A DNA stretch of 40,495 bases. Source: Actinomycetes bacterium (GTDB lineage Bacteria > Actinomycetota > Actinomycetes > Mycobacteriales > Mycobacteriaceae). Position 1 is the first letter of the stretch. Each line of letters begins with the position of its first letter. Shown one piece after another: positions 24,879-33,071 of this stretch. Location: NCBI GenBank assembly GCA_023460175.1, contig JAEWRC010000047.1:1-40495 (forward strand), in the 5' to 3' direction. The notes below the pieces were generated by a model. That model ran no database searches. It was not told where the DNA came from and saw nothing but the letters and a program-made list of their open reading frames with translations. The position numbers were made by a program, and so were the translations under genes.

Positions 24879-24908
24879 TTGACGGCGTTAAGTTACCGTT
24901 GCTAATCT
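24879..24908 (+). promoter_or_regulatory. sigma-A-type promoter of the mmpL operon
   Basis: -35 TTGACG (24879-24884), 18-nt spacer, -10 TAATCT (24903-24908). Transcription should start near 24915, giving a leader of about 65 nt before the MmpL ATG, which has a GGGGGAG ribosome site. The spacer holds GTTAAGTTAC, and GTAACCCTTAC lies further upstream at about 24815; either could be bound by the operon TetR, but no clear palindrome is seen. Confidence 0.75.
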
Positions 24909-24979
24909 CCGTCCGCACCAGCCTGCGTGTGTAGTCGGCGCCGTGGGGGGCCGTCGACTGAAAATTGGGGGAGTAGCGG

Positions 24980-27265
24980 ATGCTGCACAGAATTGCCCGG
25001 CTGGCCATCGCCGCGCCGCGACGCATCGTCGCGTTCGCCGCGCTGCTCATGGTCGCCGCCGCGATCTTCGGGGTCCCGGTGGCCAAGAGCCTTTCCGCGG
25101 GCGGGTTCCAGGACCCGACGGCCGAATCGTCGAAGGCCACGCAACTGCTCACCGAGAAGTTCGCGCGCGGCGACATGCAAGTGGTGTTCACCGTGGCCTC
25201 CGGGGCGGGGGCGGAAAGTCCCGCGGCCCGCGCCGCCGGCCTGGCTGTCATCGAGGCTCTGGAAGCCTCCCCGCATATCGCCTACGTGACCTCGACGTGG
25301 ACGGCGCCGCCCACCGTGGCCGCCGACATGATCAGTACTGACGGGACCACCGGGCTCATCGTCGCCGGGATCAACGGCGGCGAGAACTACGCGCAGCGCT
25401 ACGCCCAGGAGTTGGTCGACGCGATCAGCGCCTCGGTGCTGCCGCAGCACCCCGACGTCACCGTCACCCCGGGCGGGCAGGCCCTGGTCTACTCGCAGAT
25501 CACCAAGCAGAGCGAACACGACCTGCTGCTGATGGAATCGATCGCGATCCCGCTGAGCTTCCTGGTGCTGGTCTGGGTGTTCGGTGGGCTGCTGGCCGCC
25601 GCCCTGCCGATGGCCGTGGGCGCGCTGGCCATCGTCGGGTCCATGGCGGTCCTGCGGCTGGTCACCCAGTTCACCGACGTCTCGATCTTCGCGCTCAACC
25701 TGACCATCGCCCTGGGGCTGGCGTTGGCCATCGACTACACGCTGTTGATCATCAGCCGCTACCGCGACGAGCTGGCCGACGGCGTCGCGCCCGAGGATGC
25801 GCTGGTGCGCACCCTGGGCACCGCCGGGCGCACGGTGCTGTTCTCGGCGACGACGGTGGCGCTGTCCATGGCGGCCATGGTGCTGTTCCCGATGTACTTC
25901 CTGAAGTCCTTCGCCTACGCCGGGATTGCCACCGTGGCCTTCGCCGCCTTCGCGGCGGTGGTCGTGACGCCGGCCGCGATCGTGCTGCTCGGGCCGCGGC
26001 TGAACGCTTTCGACGTGCGGCGGCTGTTCCGCCGGTTGCTGGGCCGTCCCGACCCGCAGCCCAAGCCGGTCGAGCGGCTGTTCTGGTACCGCTCGACGAA
26101 GTTCGTGATGCGCCGCGCGGTCTCCATCGGGCTGGCCGGCGTCGCGCTGCTGCTCCTGGCGGGCGCGCCCTTCCTCGGCGTGAAATGGGGCTTTCCCGAC
26201 GACCGGGTGCTGCCCGCCAGCGCCTCGGCGCATCAGGTCGGCGATCAGCTGCGCGACGACTTCGCCGACAACTCCGACACCGCCGTCACCGTCGTGATCC
26301 CCGACGCGGCGGACCTGACGCCCGCGGACTTCGAGAACTATGCTGCCGAGCTGTCCCGGGTCACCGACGTCACGGCCGTGACCGCGCCCACGGGGACGTT
26401 CGTCGGCGGTAACCGGGTGGGGCCACCGGCGGGTGCGACCGGAATGGCTGACGGCAGTGCGTTTTTGACGGTGGCCACCGATGTGCCGCTGTTCTCCGAT
26501 GCCTCCGAGCGTCAGCTCGACGAACTGCACGCCGTCGCCGGCCCCGGCGACCGGGCGGTGCAGCTGACCGGGATCGCCCAGATCAACCGCGACAGCGTCG
26601 ATGCCATCACCTCCCGGTTGCCGTTGGTGCTGGGGGTCATCGCGGTGATCACCTTCCTGCTGCTGTTCCTGCTGACCGGCAGTGTGGTCCTTCCGCTGAA
26701 AGCCCTTGTGCTCAATGTGCTTTCGCTGACCGCGGCGTTCGGTGCGTTGGTGTGGATCTTCCAGGACGGCCACCTCGGCGCGTTCGGCACCGCCCCGACC
26801 GGGACGCTGGTGGCCAACATGCCGGTCCTGTTGTTCTGCATCGCGTTCGGTCTGGCGATGGACTACGAGGTGTTCCTGATCTCGCGGATCCGCGAGTTCT
26901 GGCTGGCCAGCGGGCGCACCCGGGCCGACAACGATGAGAGCGTGGCGCTGGGATTGGCCCGCACCGGTCGGGTGATCACCGCGGCGGCGCTGGTGATGTC
27001 GATCTCGTTCGCCGCGTTGATCGCCGCCCAGGTGTCGTTCATGCGGATGTTCGGGCTGGGGCTGACGTTGGCGGTGTTGGTGGACGCCACCCTGGTCCGG
27101 ATGGTGCTGGTGCCCGCGTTCATGCACGTGCTCGGACGGTGGAACTGGTGGGCCCCGAAACCCCTGGTGCGCCTGCACGAACGCATCGGCATCAGCGAAT
27201 CCGGCGAACCGCGACGGGCCGTCGCACCGCCCGATGCCGCGGAGACCAGAAGGATGGAATCGTGA
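24980..27265 (+). CDS. MmpL/RND family lipid transporter (MmpL13-like), intact
   Basis: 761 aa, two six-helix halves, each with a large outside loop after the first helix. The proton-relay Asp-Tyr pairs are present in both halves: Asp252-Tyr253 in LAIDYTLLIISRYRDEL and Asp628-Tyr629 in LAMDYEVFLISRIREFW. Short C-terminal tail, as in the smaller MmpL group. In M. tuberculosis I recall the corresponding place holding a split gene, mmpL13a/mmpL13b; here the frame is unbroken. Overlap GTGA with a TetR gene and ATGA with a methyltransferase makes a three-gene operon. Likely exports a lipid or takes part in drug/lipid efflux. Confidence 0.9.
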   Translation: MLHRIARLAIAAPRRIVAFAALLMVAAAIFGVPVAKSLSAGGFQDPTAESSKATQLLTEKFARGDMQVVFTVASGAGAESPAARAAGLAVIEALEASPHIAYVTSTWTAPPTVAADMISTDGTTGLIVAGINGGENYAQRYAQELVDAISASVLPQHPDVTVTPGGQALVYSQITKQSEHDLLLMESIAIPLSFLVLVWVFGGLLAAALPMAVGALAIVGSMAVLRLVTQFTDVSIFALNLTIALGLALAIDYTLLIISRYRDELADGVAPEDALVRTLGTAGRTVLFSATTVALSMAAMVLFPMYFLKSFAYAGIATVAFAAFAAVVVTPAAIVLLGPRLNAFDVRRLFRRLLGRPDPQPKPVERLFWYRSTKFVMRRAVSIGLAGVALLLLAGAPFLGVKWGFPDDRVLPASASAHQVGDQLRDDFADNSDTAVTVVIPDAADLTPADFENYAAELSRVTDVTAVTAPTGTFVGGNRVGPPAGATGMADGSAFLTVATDVPLFSDASERQLDELHAVAGPGDRAVQLTGIAQINRDSVDAITSRLPLVLGVIAVITFLLLFLLTGSVVLPLKALVLNVLSLTAAFGALVWIFQDGHLGAFGTAPTGTLVANMPVLLFCIAFGLAMDYEVFLISRIREFWLASGRTRADNDESVALGLARTGRVITAAALVMSISFAALIAAQVSFMRMFGLGLTLAVLVDATLVRMVLVPAFMHVLGRWNWWAPKPLVRLHERIGISESGEPRRAVAPPDAAETRRMES

Positions 27266-27960
27266 CGAGCGGGACAACGCTGGGACGCGGCCGCCGGCGC
27301 GCGCCGCGCGGGTCCGGCGAGCGGCTGCGCGTCGAAATCCTCGATGCCACCACCGAATTGTTGTTGGAGAACGGCCACGCCAAGGACGTCTCCATCCGGG
27401 CGGTCGCCCAACGGGTTGGGGTCACCTCGCCGTCCATCTACCTGCATTTCGCGGACAAGGACGCGCTGCTGGACGCGGTCTGCGCGCGCTACTTCGAAAC
27501 CCTGCACGACGAGATGCAACGGGCCGTGCAGGGGCAGGTCTCCACCCTGGAGGGGCTGCGGGCCCAGGGGCTGGCCTACGTGCGATTCGCGATCGCCACC
27601 CCGGAGTTGTACCGCATCGCGACCATGGGGGAGGGCAGCCCGGGCAGCGACGTCGATGCGGCGCTGACCTCGTCGGCCTTCGTGCACCTGCGTGGCTCGG
27701 TCGAGTCGCTGATCCGCGAGGGGATCTACCCGCCGGGCGATCCGACCACCCTGACGCTGGAACTGTGGACGGCGGCCCACGGGGTGGCGGCCATGCTGAT
27801 CGCCAAACCGTATCTGCCGTTCGGGGATCCGATGACCTTCGCCGACAACGTGCTGCGCGCGGTGTGTACCGGACACATGGCGGTCGGTATCGTCGGTGTC
27901 GACGCCGGCCCGCAGGAAACGCTGCACTGGGTGCTCGACAGCAAGGGAGTGCGCCGATGA
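27262..27960 (+). CDS. TetR family regulator in the mmpL operon
   Basis: 232 aa. N-terminal HTH at about 25-70 (ILDATTELLLENGHAKDVSIRAVAQRVGVTSPSIYLHFADKDALL in outline), then a TetR_C ligand-binding domain of the WHG type (TLELWTAAHGVAAMLI). GTG start overlaps the mmpL stop; the frame extends upstream but only into mmpL. A repressor encoded inside the operon it most likely controls; the target site should lie in 24783-24979. Confidence 0.85.
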   Translation: MTSGTTLGRGRRRAPRGSGERLRVEILDATTELLLENGHAKDVSIRAVAQRVGVTSPSIYLHFADKDALLDAVCARYFETLHDEMQRAVQGQVSTLEGLRAQGLAYVRFAIATPELYRIATMGEGSPGSDVDAALTSSAFVHLRGSVESLIREGIYPPGDPTTLTLELWTAAHGVAAMLIAKPYLPFGDPMTFADNVLRAVCTGHMAVGIVGVDAGPQETLHWVLDSKGVRR

Positions 27961-28601
27961 CACCAACCGAATCCCAGCTTTCTCACCCGTTCTTCGCGCG
28001 GGTCTGGACGCTGATGTCCGCGCACGAGACCGAGGAGCTGACCCGGCTGCGGCGGGCCAACCTCGCGGGCCTGCGGGGCCGGGTGCTCGAGGTCGGCGCC
28101 GGTACCGGGACCAACTTCGCGCACTATCCCGACACGGTCACCCAGGTGGTGGCCGTCGAGCCTGAGGTGCACCTGCTCGAACACGCCAAGGCCGCGGCCG
28201 CCGCCGCGCCGGTCCCGGTCAGCGTCAGCGGTCAGACCGTCGAAACCCTGTCCGACCCGGAGCCTTTCGACGCGGTGGTGTGCTCGCTGGTGCTGTGCAC
28301 CGTCGAGCAGCCCGACGGCGTCCTGGCGCAACTGTTCGATCAACTGCGCCCCGGCGGCGAGGTGCGCTATCTCGAGCACATCGCCAGCGCGGGCTGGCGC
28401 GGTCGGCTGCAGCGGTTCGCCGATGCCACGGTGTGGCCGCGGATCTCGGGGAACTGCCACAGCCATCGCCACACCGAGCAGAGCCTGCGGACCGCGGGGT
28501 TCAGCATCGAGGACGCCCGGCGGGAATGGACGATGCCCCGGTGGGTGCCGTTGCCGGTGGCCGAGTTCGCGCTGGGCCGGGCGGTCAAGCCGCTGGGCTG
28601 A
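27957..28601 (+). CDS. class I SAM-dependent methyltransferase
   Basis: 214 aa. SAM motif I is VLEVGAGTGTNFAHYP (about 42-57), the acidic end of beta-2 is VAVEPE, motif IV region is FDAVVCSLVLCTVEQPDGVLAQ, and LRPGGEVRYLEH follows. This is the Methyltransf_11 fold, with likeness to PmtA-type phospholipid or small-lipid methyltransferases. In M. tuberculosis Rv1147 has a comparable place after mmpL13. A plausible job is modifying the lipid handled by the MmpL protein. The last 17 nt overlap the 3' end of the convergent glycosidase gene. Confidence 0.85.
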   Translation: MTPTESQLSHPFFARVWTLMSAHETEELTRLRRANLAGLRGRVLEVGAGTGTNFAHYPDTVTQVVAVEPEVHLLEHAKAAAAAAPVPVSVSGQTVETLSDPEPFDAVVCSLVLCTVEQPDGVLAQLFDQLRPGGEVRYLEHIASAGWRGRLQRFADATVWPRISGNCHSHRHTEQSLRTAGFSIEDARREWTMPRWVPLPVAEFALGRAVKPLG

Positions 28602-29976
28602 TCAGGCTGTCGTCGGTCACGCGCAGGACGTCGACGGCGTACGGGCCGACGGCCACCGCGTGCGGGCCCACCCGCAGATCGAGGCGCTCGCGGGTCTTGT
28701 TGATGATCAGCAGCTTTCGCGACCCGTCGGGTTTGACGAAGCCCTGGACGTGCACGCGGTAATCGGGGACGCCGGGTTCGCCCACCGCGGTGCCGACCAG
28801 TGCGTCGCCCGGGGCGAAGTGGCGCAGCAGGGTGTGCAGCGCGTGGTAGCGCGCGTTGGGTTCGCCGGTGTCCCAATCGATCAGCGTGACCCCGGGGATC
28901 ATGCCGGGATAGTCCATGAACTCCGCGATGCCGACCACGTCGATTCCCATGGTCAGCAGCCGCGCCCAGAAGTAGGACTGCATGGCCGCGCTCAACGCCC
29001 AGTACTCCGGCGCGATATCGGGTTGCGGGTTCAACACGTCGGCGGTGAAGGTCCCGACCTCGTTGATGAAGGTCTTGGTGTCGGGGGCGATCCGCCGGCG
29101 GATCGAATCGATGAGCTGCACCTGCGCCAGAAAGCCGTCGGCCTGGGCGAAGAAGATGTCGCGCCAATGGCTGAACGGTGCGGCGTCCTGCGCCAGAATC
29201 GGATCGACGGTCTCGGGGTGCGCGTAGAAGTGGTAGGAGAACGCGTCCGGTGCCGTCCCGCCGCGATGATGGGCCGGATCGAGGAAGGCCCAGAAGTATT
29301 CGGGATCGTCGTACTTGTGGGTCAGCGAGAGGCCCACGAACTTCATCTGCGGATCGAGCGGGCGCAATCGCTCGACCACGGCGTCGTAGAGGCGGACATA
29401 CTGCTGCGGCGTCAGGCCGCGGAGGTCGGGTTCGCACAGCACCTCCCAATAGGCGAACCGGTACCGGTGGCCGGAGGCGTGCCAGTTGCCGAGTTCGTCG
29501 TGGAAGCCGCCGGCGATGTACCAGCTGGCGATCCGGTAGAAGTAGTCGGCGACCTCGGTGCAGCTGGGATCGCGAAGTTCGTTGCCCTGCTCGTAATCCC
29601 ACACGGTTTCGTCCGGATCGTCGGGGACAGTGACCTGGGCGCCGAACATCCACGCCGGGATGGTCGCGAAGTTGGCCACGGCCGGTCGTCCCTCGCAGGC
29701 GGCCATGAAGTCCTCGACGAAGGGGTCGAGAAGTTCGAAGTTCCAGAAGGTTTCGTTCCCGGTCGGTGGCCGCAGCTCGGGTACCGAAACCCGCGGGTGG
29801 GAGAACCACGGCAGGAACCGGGCCAGGTCGGCGCGCAGTTCGCGGAACGCATCGAACGCCTGGTCGTGGATCGGGGAGCCGCGACGCAGCGGCGGCGCGG
29901 CCCACAGGTGGGTGGTCAGGGTCGTCCGCGAGACGGCGATGGTCTCGTCCCAGTCGACGGATACCGGAATGGTCAT
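28585..29976 (-). CDS. GH39-like glycoside hydrolase (clan GH-A)
   Basis: 463 aa, no signal peptide, so cytoplasmic. Clan GH-A TIM barrel: acid/base Glu182 in YWEVLCEPDL and likely nucleophile Glu306 in TFINEVGTF; C-terminal beta domain after about 380. This is the layout of GH39 beta-xylosidase and alpha-iduronidase-type enzymes. Unusually the Asn that nearly always precedes the acid/base Glu (WNEP) is Cys181 here. The ATG overlaps the upstream TetR stop, so both genes are co-transcribed. Substrate is unknown; a beta-linked sugar or uronide is inferred. Confidence 0.75.
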   Translation of the reverse strand: MTIPVSVDWDETIAVSRTTLTTHLWAAPPLRRGSPIHDQAFDAFRELRADLARFLPWFSHPRVSVPELRPPTGNETFWNFELLDPFVEDFMAACEGRPAVANFATIPAWMFGAQVTVPDDPDETVWDYEQGNELRDPSCTEVADYFYRIASWYIAGGFHDELGNWHASGHRYRFAYWEVLCEPDLRGLTPQQYVRLYDAVVERLRPLDPQMKFVGLSLTHKYDDPEYFWAFLDPAHHRGGTAPDAFSYHFYAHPETVDPILAQDAAPFSHWRDIFFAQADGFLAQVQLIDSIRRRIAPDTKTFINEVGTFTADVLNPQPDIAPEYWALSAAMQSYFWARLLTMGIDVVGIAEFMDYPGMIPGVTLIDWDTGEPNARYHALHTLLRHFAPGDALVGTAVGEPGVPDYRVHVQGFVKPDGSRKLLIINKTRERLDLRVGPHAVAVGPYAVDVLRVTDDSLISPAA

Positions 29977-30566
29977 CAGCGGGTCTTTTCCTTCGGGGCC
30001 TGGACGCCGAGCGCGGGCAGGATGACTTGGTCGACGATCGCCGTGCGGTAGACCTTGCCGGGTAGTTCGCCGGTGTCGATCTGATGCTTGATCACCATGG
30101 CTTCCCCGATGTCGCAGACGACCGGGGTGACGCGGCCGGCGTCGATCTCGCGGCGCTCGGCGTAGAGCCGCAACACGGTCTGGGTGAACCGGCCGCCGTG
30201 GGCGTCGAACACCCTGCGGTAGAGGGCGTCGACCAGGTCGGGCCGGCGGTGCCGTTCGGCGAGGATCTCGGCGGCGGCTCGCGCGGTGGGGCCGGCCAGC
30301 CAGGCCGTCAGCTGATCCAGGGAGCGCAGCAGGTCCGTGCGCAGATTCTTGCCGCCGGGGGTGGGTCGTTCGGCCGGGAAGGTGTGGGACAACGCGTCGA
30401 GTAGCAGTTCCTCGACGGTGGGCCAGTGCCGGTAGATGGAGGTCTTGGCGACCCCGGCGCGGCGGGCGATGCCTTCCACCGTCAGCCGGGCCAGGCCGGT
30501 GTCGGCTACTTCGGCGAGCACCGCCGCGTGGCAGTCGGACTTGAGATCGGCCAGGGAGCGTCGCAT
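29976..30566 (-). CDS. TetR family regulator (of the GH39-like gene)
   Basis: 196 aa. HTH at about 15-60 with VEGIARRAGVAKTSIYRHWPTVEELL, then a TetR_C domain of the AcrR/C_11 type (RAAAEILAERHRRPDLV). The ATG at 30566 has TATCGT 6 nt upstream (leaderless), and the operator cluster at 30576-30627 overlaps this -10 box, showing self-regulation. Overlap ATGA with the glycosidase indicates that the glycosidase is its main target. Confidence 0.88.
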   Translation of the reverse strand: MRRSLADLKSDCHAAVLAEVADTGLARLTVEGIARRAGVAKTSIYRHWPTVEELLLDALSHTFPAERPTPGGKNLRTDLLRSLDQLTAWLAGPTARAAAEILAERHRRPDLVDALYRRVFDAHGGRFTQTVLRLYAERREIDAGRVTPVVCDIGEAMVIKHQIDTGELPGKVYRTAIVDQVILPALGVQAPKEKTR

Positions 30567-30575
30567 GGCCCGACG

Positions 30576-30627
30576 ATAGCTACGGGAGCGTAGCTATGAA
30601 AGCGTAGCCAGGAAGATCGTAGCTACG
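30576..30627. promoter_or_regulatory. cluster of GTAGCTAC operator half-sites
   Basis: A perfect inverted repeat ATAGCTACG-GGAG-CGTAGCTAT at 30576-30597, then CGTAGCC at 30603-30609 and a perfect CGTAGCTACG at 30618-30627. Half-site starts are 12, 14 and 15 nt apart, near one and a half helical turns or less. The first copy overlaps the TetR -10 box. The last copy runs into the stop codon of the Sir2 gene (30623-30625). Confidence 0.85.
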
Positions 30628-31354
30628 ACTTCTTGCCCAACAGGCTCGGTAGCTGTTGCAGCAGGGTCGGCAGCGCCGTGCTGGCGCTCTCCCGGATGGT
30701 CACGGTGGCTTCGGCGGACAGTGGTGTGGGCTCCGGGTTGACCTCGACCACCACGGTGCCCTGCGCCAGCGCGAGTTCCGGCAGCCCGGCCGCGGGGTAG
30801 ACGATGCTCGAGGTGCCGACGACCACCAGCAGGTCTGTGGCGCGCACCGCCTCCACCGAGGCGTCCCACGGGCCGTCGGGCAGCGGTTCGCCGAACCAGA
30901 CGATGTCGGGTCGGATCAGGCCGCCGCAGGGGCATACCGGCGGATCGGCCTCCAGCTGTGGTTCGGGCATGTCGGGCAGCTCGCCGTGATAGGCCGAATC
31001 GCAGATGTCGCAACGGAATTCGAACAGGCTGCCGTGCAGGTGGTGCACGGCGCTGCTGCCGGCGCGCTCATGCAGGTTGTCGACGTTCTGGGTGATCACC
31101 GAGACGTCATTGATGCCGGGGATCCGTTCCCACTCGGCGACGGCGCGGTGGCCGTCGTTGGGGTCGACGCGCTGCACCAGGTGATGCCGCCACAGGTACC
31201 AGGCCCACACCCGTTCCGGGTGGTCGTTCCAGCCCTGCGTGCTGGACAGCTCGTAGGGGTCGAAACGCGCCCACAGCCCGTTCTTGTCGTCGCGGAAGGT
31301 CGGAACGCCGCTTTCCGCCGAAATTCCGGCTCCGGTGAGAACTGCGATACGCAC
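30623..31354 (-). CDS. cobB: Sir2 family NAD-dependent protein deacylase (class III, SIRT5/CobB-like)
   Basis: 243 aa. NAD site GAGISAESGVPTFRD (8-22) and TQNVDNLHERAG (88-99), catalytic His107 in HLHGS, zinc ligands Cys115, Cys118, Cys141 and Cys143. Tyr53 and Arg56 (YLWR) form the Y-x-x-R pair that in SIRT5 and CobB binds the carboxylate of succinyl-lysine, so desuccinylase activity is expected beside deacetylase. GTG start with TAGTTT 6 nt upstream (leaderless). Corresponds by type and neighbour (a small GntR gene) to Rv1151c. Links acyl-CoA metabolism to protein acylation. Confidence 0.92.
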   Translation of the reverse strand: MRIAVLTGAGISAESGVPTFRDDKNGLWARFDPYELSSTQGWNDHPERVWAWYLWRHHLVQRVDPNDGHRAVAEWERIPGINDVSVITQNVDNLHERAGSSAVHHLHGSLFEFRCDICDSAYHGELPDMPEPQLEADPPVCPCGGLIRPDIVWFGEPLPDGPWDASVEAVRATDLLVVVGTSSIVYPAAGLPELALAQGTVVVEVNPEPTPLSAEATVTIRESASTALPTLLQQLPSLLGKKS

Positions 31355-31391
31355 ACCACCAAACTAGCTGGCCTCAGCGATACTGGACGAC

Positions 31392-31754
31392 GTGGAGTTG
31401 GGGGAATGGTTGAAGGTCGGCGCGCAGGTGACAAAACCGCTGTTCGACCAGTTGCGATCGCAGATCATCGACGGCATCCGGACGGGCCGCCTGGAACCGG
31501 GGACCCGGTTGCCGACCGTCCGCGAGCTGGCCGGCCAACTGGGCCTGGCCGTGAACACCGTGGCTCGTGCTTACCGAGAACTGGAGGCGGCGGGCATGCT
31601 CGAGACGCGCGGCCGGTTCGGGACATTCGTGGCCCGCGCCGATCCGGCGGACGCCACGATGGCCGACGCGGCCCGCAGTTTCGTCGACACGGCCCGCGCG
31701 CTGGGGGTGGCCAAGGACGACGCGCTGCGGTATGTCGCGGCGGCCTTCGACTAG
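31392..31754 (+). CDS. small GntR family regulator, YtrA type
   Basis: 120 aa from GTG. Winged helix with KPLFDQLRSQIIDGIRTGRL and LPTVRELAGQLGLAVNTVARAYRELEAAGML, then a short helical tail of about 40 residues, which is the YtrA subfamily layout with no large effector domain. It stands in the place of Rv1152 in M. tuberculosis and is divergent from the Sir2 gene with a 37-nt gap. YtrA regulators often control ABC transporters, but none is close. Its stop codon shares the CTAG at 31751-31754 with the stop of the convergent PucR gene. Confidence 0.88.
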   Translation: MELGEWLKVGAQVTKPLFDQLRSQIIDGIRTGRLEPGTRLPTVRELAGQLGLAVNTVARAYRELEAAGMLETRGRFGTFVARADPADATMADAARSFVDTARALGVAKDDALRYVAAAFD

Positions 31755-32956
31755 CGTCCCCGCCAACGCAGCACGTCCAGGGCGACGGCCACGTTGACGG
31801 TGTGTTCGGCCAGCGGGCGCGGCAGTAGTTCGTCGGCGCGGGTCAGGCGGCGCAGCAAGGTGTTGCGGTGGGTGTACAACCGGGCCGCCGCGCGCGAGGC
31901 GTTGCACTGCTCGTCGACGAACACCCGCACCGCCTCCTGGAGTTCGGCCCCGGCGTTTTCGAAGTTGCCCAGGGTGTGCTGGATGAACTCGGCGGCCCGA
32001 TCGGCGTCCGCGGTGATCAGGGCCACCAACTCGATGTCGGAGAACACGGCGACCCGTCGGGGTGAGTGCAGCCGAGCCAGCATCCGCTGCGTGGTCAGGG
32101 CGTCGAGATGGCTGCGCCGGAACCCGTCGAGCCCGGCACCGGTGGACCCGACGGCGACTCGCACGTCCGGCACGGCGTCGATCGCAGCGGCCAGGGCGGC
32201 GACGTCGACCCGGGGTCCAGGGACCCAGACCCAGCGGGTGGCGGCGCTGGCCAGCACACTGAGCGGACGGGCGGCGCCGACGCCGACGGCCTCGGCGGCG
32301 CGGTCCAGGCGGGTCATGTCACCGGTCGGGTCGTCGGTCCATACCACCGCCGCGGTGTGCGAACCGGTCAGCCGATAACCCAGCCGCGCCTCGGCGCGCT
32401 CCCGCGCGATCGGGGCCCCGTCGAGCAACAGGGCTATCGTCTCGCGCCGCTCGGCGTGGGTGCCGCGGGTGAGTTCCTCGCGCTCCGAGTCGATCTGGGC
32501 GGCGATGGCGGCCAACGTCGCGTCGATGAACGCACCGATCGAGCGGGAGCACACGTCGAGCAACTCGTGCAGTTCGGCGAGTTCGGTGGTCGACTCGAAG
32601 CCGATCTCCATCAGGCGCCGCCACGCCACCCCCTGTCCCACCCGGTAGGCGTCCAACGCGTAGGCGTCGTAGCCGCGCCGGACCAGCTCCCGAGCGATCC
32701 CCATCGGTTCCGGCCCGGTGTTGGGTGCCACCGGCGCACCCGGATCGCGGATGTTGGCGGTCGCCCAGAACACCAGGTTGGCGCGGTTGCTGCGGCTGAC
32801 CGCCGCGGCCAGTTCCGGGTCGACCGCGATCGTCGGATTGGCGCCCAGCACGGCGGCGTCGAGTTCCGCGAGCCATTCCGGTGCCGGGTCCAGCACCAGA
32901 TGCGCCAACTGACGGATCAGCTCTTGCACGCGTGCAGACGGGGCTTCCCAGCTCAT
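31751..32956 (-). CDS. PucR family helix-turn-helix regulator
   Basis: 401 aa. No PucR-1 domain; a variable N-terminal region (1-160), a GGDEF-like middle, and the C-terminal HTH_30 with FVDEQCNASRAAARLYTHRNTLLRRLTRADELL (about 345-377), the mark of the PucR/CdaR group. ATG at 32956 is preferred over the GTG just before it because TATCCT lies 6 nt upstream (leaderless pattern). Divergent from the Baeyer-Villiger monooxygenase gene, so it is its likely activator or repressor. Effector unknown. Confidence 0.88.
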   Translation of the reverse strand: MSWEAPSARVQELIRQLAHLVLDPAPEWLAELDAAVLGANPTIAVDPELAAAVSRSNRANLVFWATANIRDPGAPVAPNTGPEPMGIARELVRRGYDAYALDAYRVGQGVAWRRLMEIGFESTTELAELHELLDVCSRSIGAFIDATLAAIAAQIDSEREELTRGTHAERRETIALLLDGAPIARERAEARLGYRLTGSHTAAVVWTDDPTGDMTRLDRAAEAVGVGAARPLSVLASAATRWVWVPGPRVDVAALAAAIDAVPDVRVAVGSTGAGLDGFRRSHLDALTTQRMLARLHSPRRVAVFSDIELVALITADADRAAEFIQHTLGNFENAGAELQEAVRVFVDEQCNASRAAARLYTHRNTLLRRLTRADELLPRPLAEHTVNVAVALDVLRWRGR

Positions 32957-32969
32957 CACAGCAGGATAG

Positions 32970-32982
32970 GTGCACTTTGCAC
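32970..32982. promoter_or_regulatory. inverted repeat between pucR-type and BVMO genes
   Basis: GTGCA-CTT-TGCAC, 5-bp perfect arms, immediately upstream of the PucR -10 box and about 10 nt before TAATTA (32993-32998) which could serve the plus-strand gene. A second 10-bp palindrome GACGATCGTC lies at 33037-33046. Either could bind the PucR-type protein. Confidence 0.45.
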
Positions 32983-33071
32983 TCTCAGCCCGTAATTATG
33001 GGGCGTTTTGACCTGGTGGCTGCGGTGCGGAAAGGAGACGATCGTCACATCGTTCGAGCTCAGGAGGCACC

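Noticed and set aside
24902..27277. 791-codon minus-strand open frame opposite mmpL
   Set aside because: Same shadow effect; no conserved motifs, while the plus strand has a full MmpL protein.
27408..27425. CCCAAC/GTTGGG repeat resembling the shared AACCAACY operator
   Set aside because: It is within the HTH-coding part of the TetR gene and has different arms and spacing; most likely chance.
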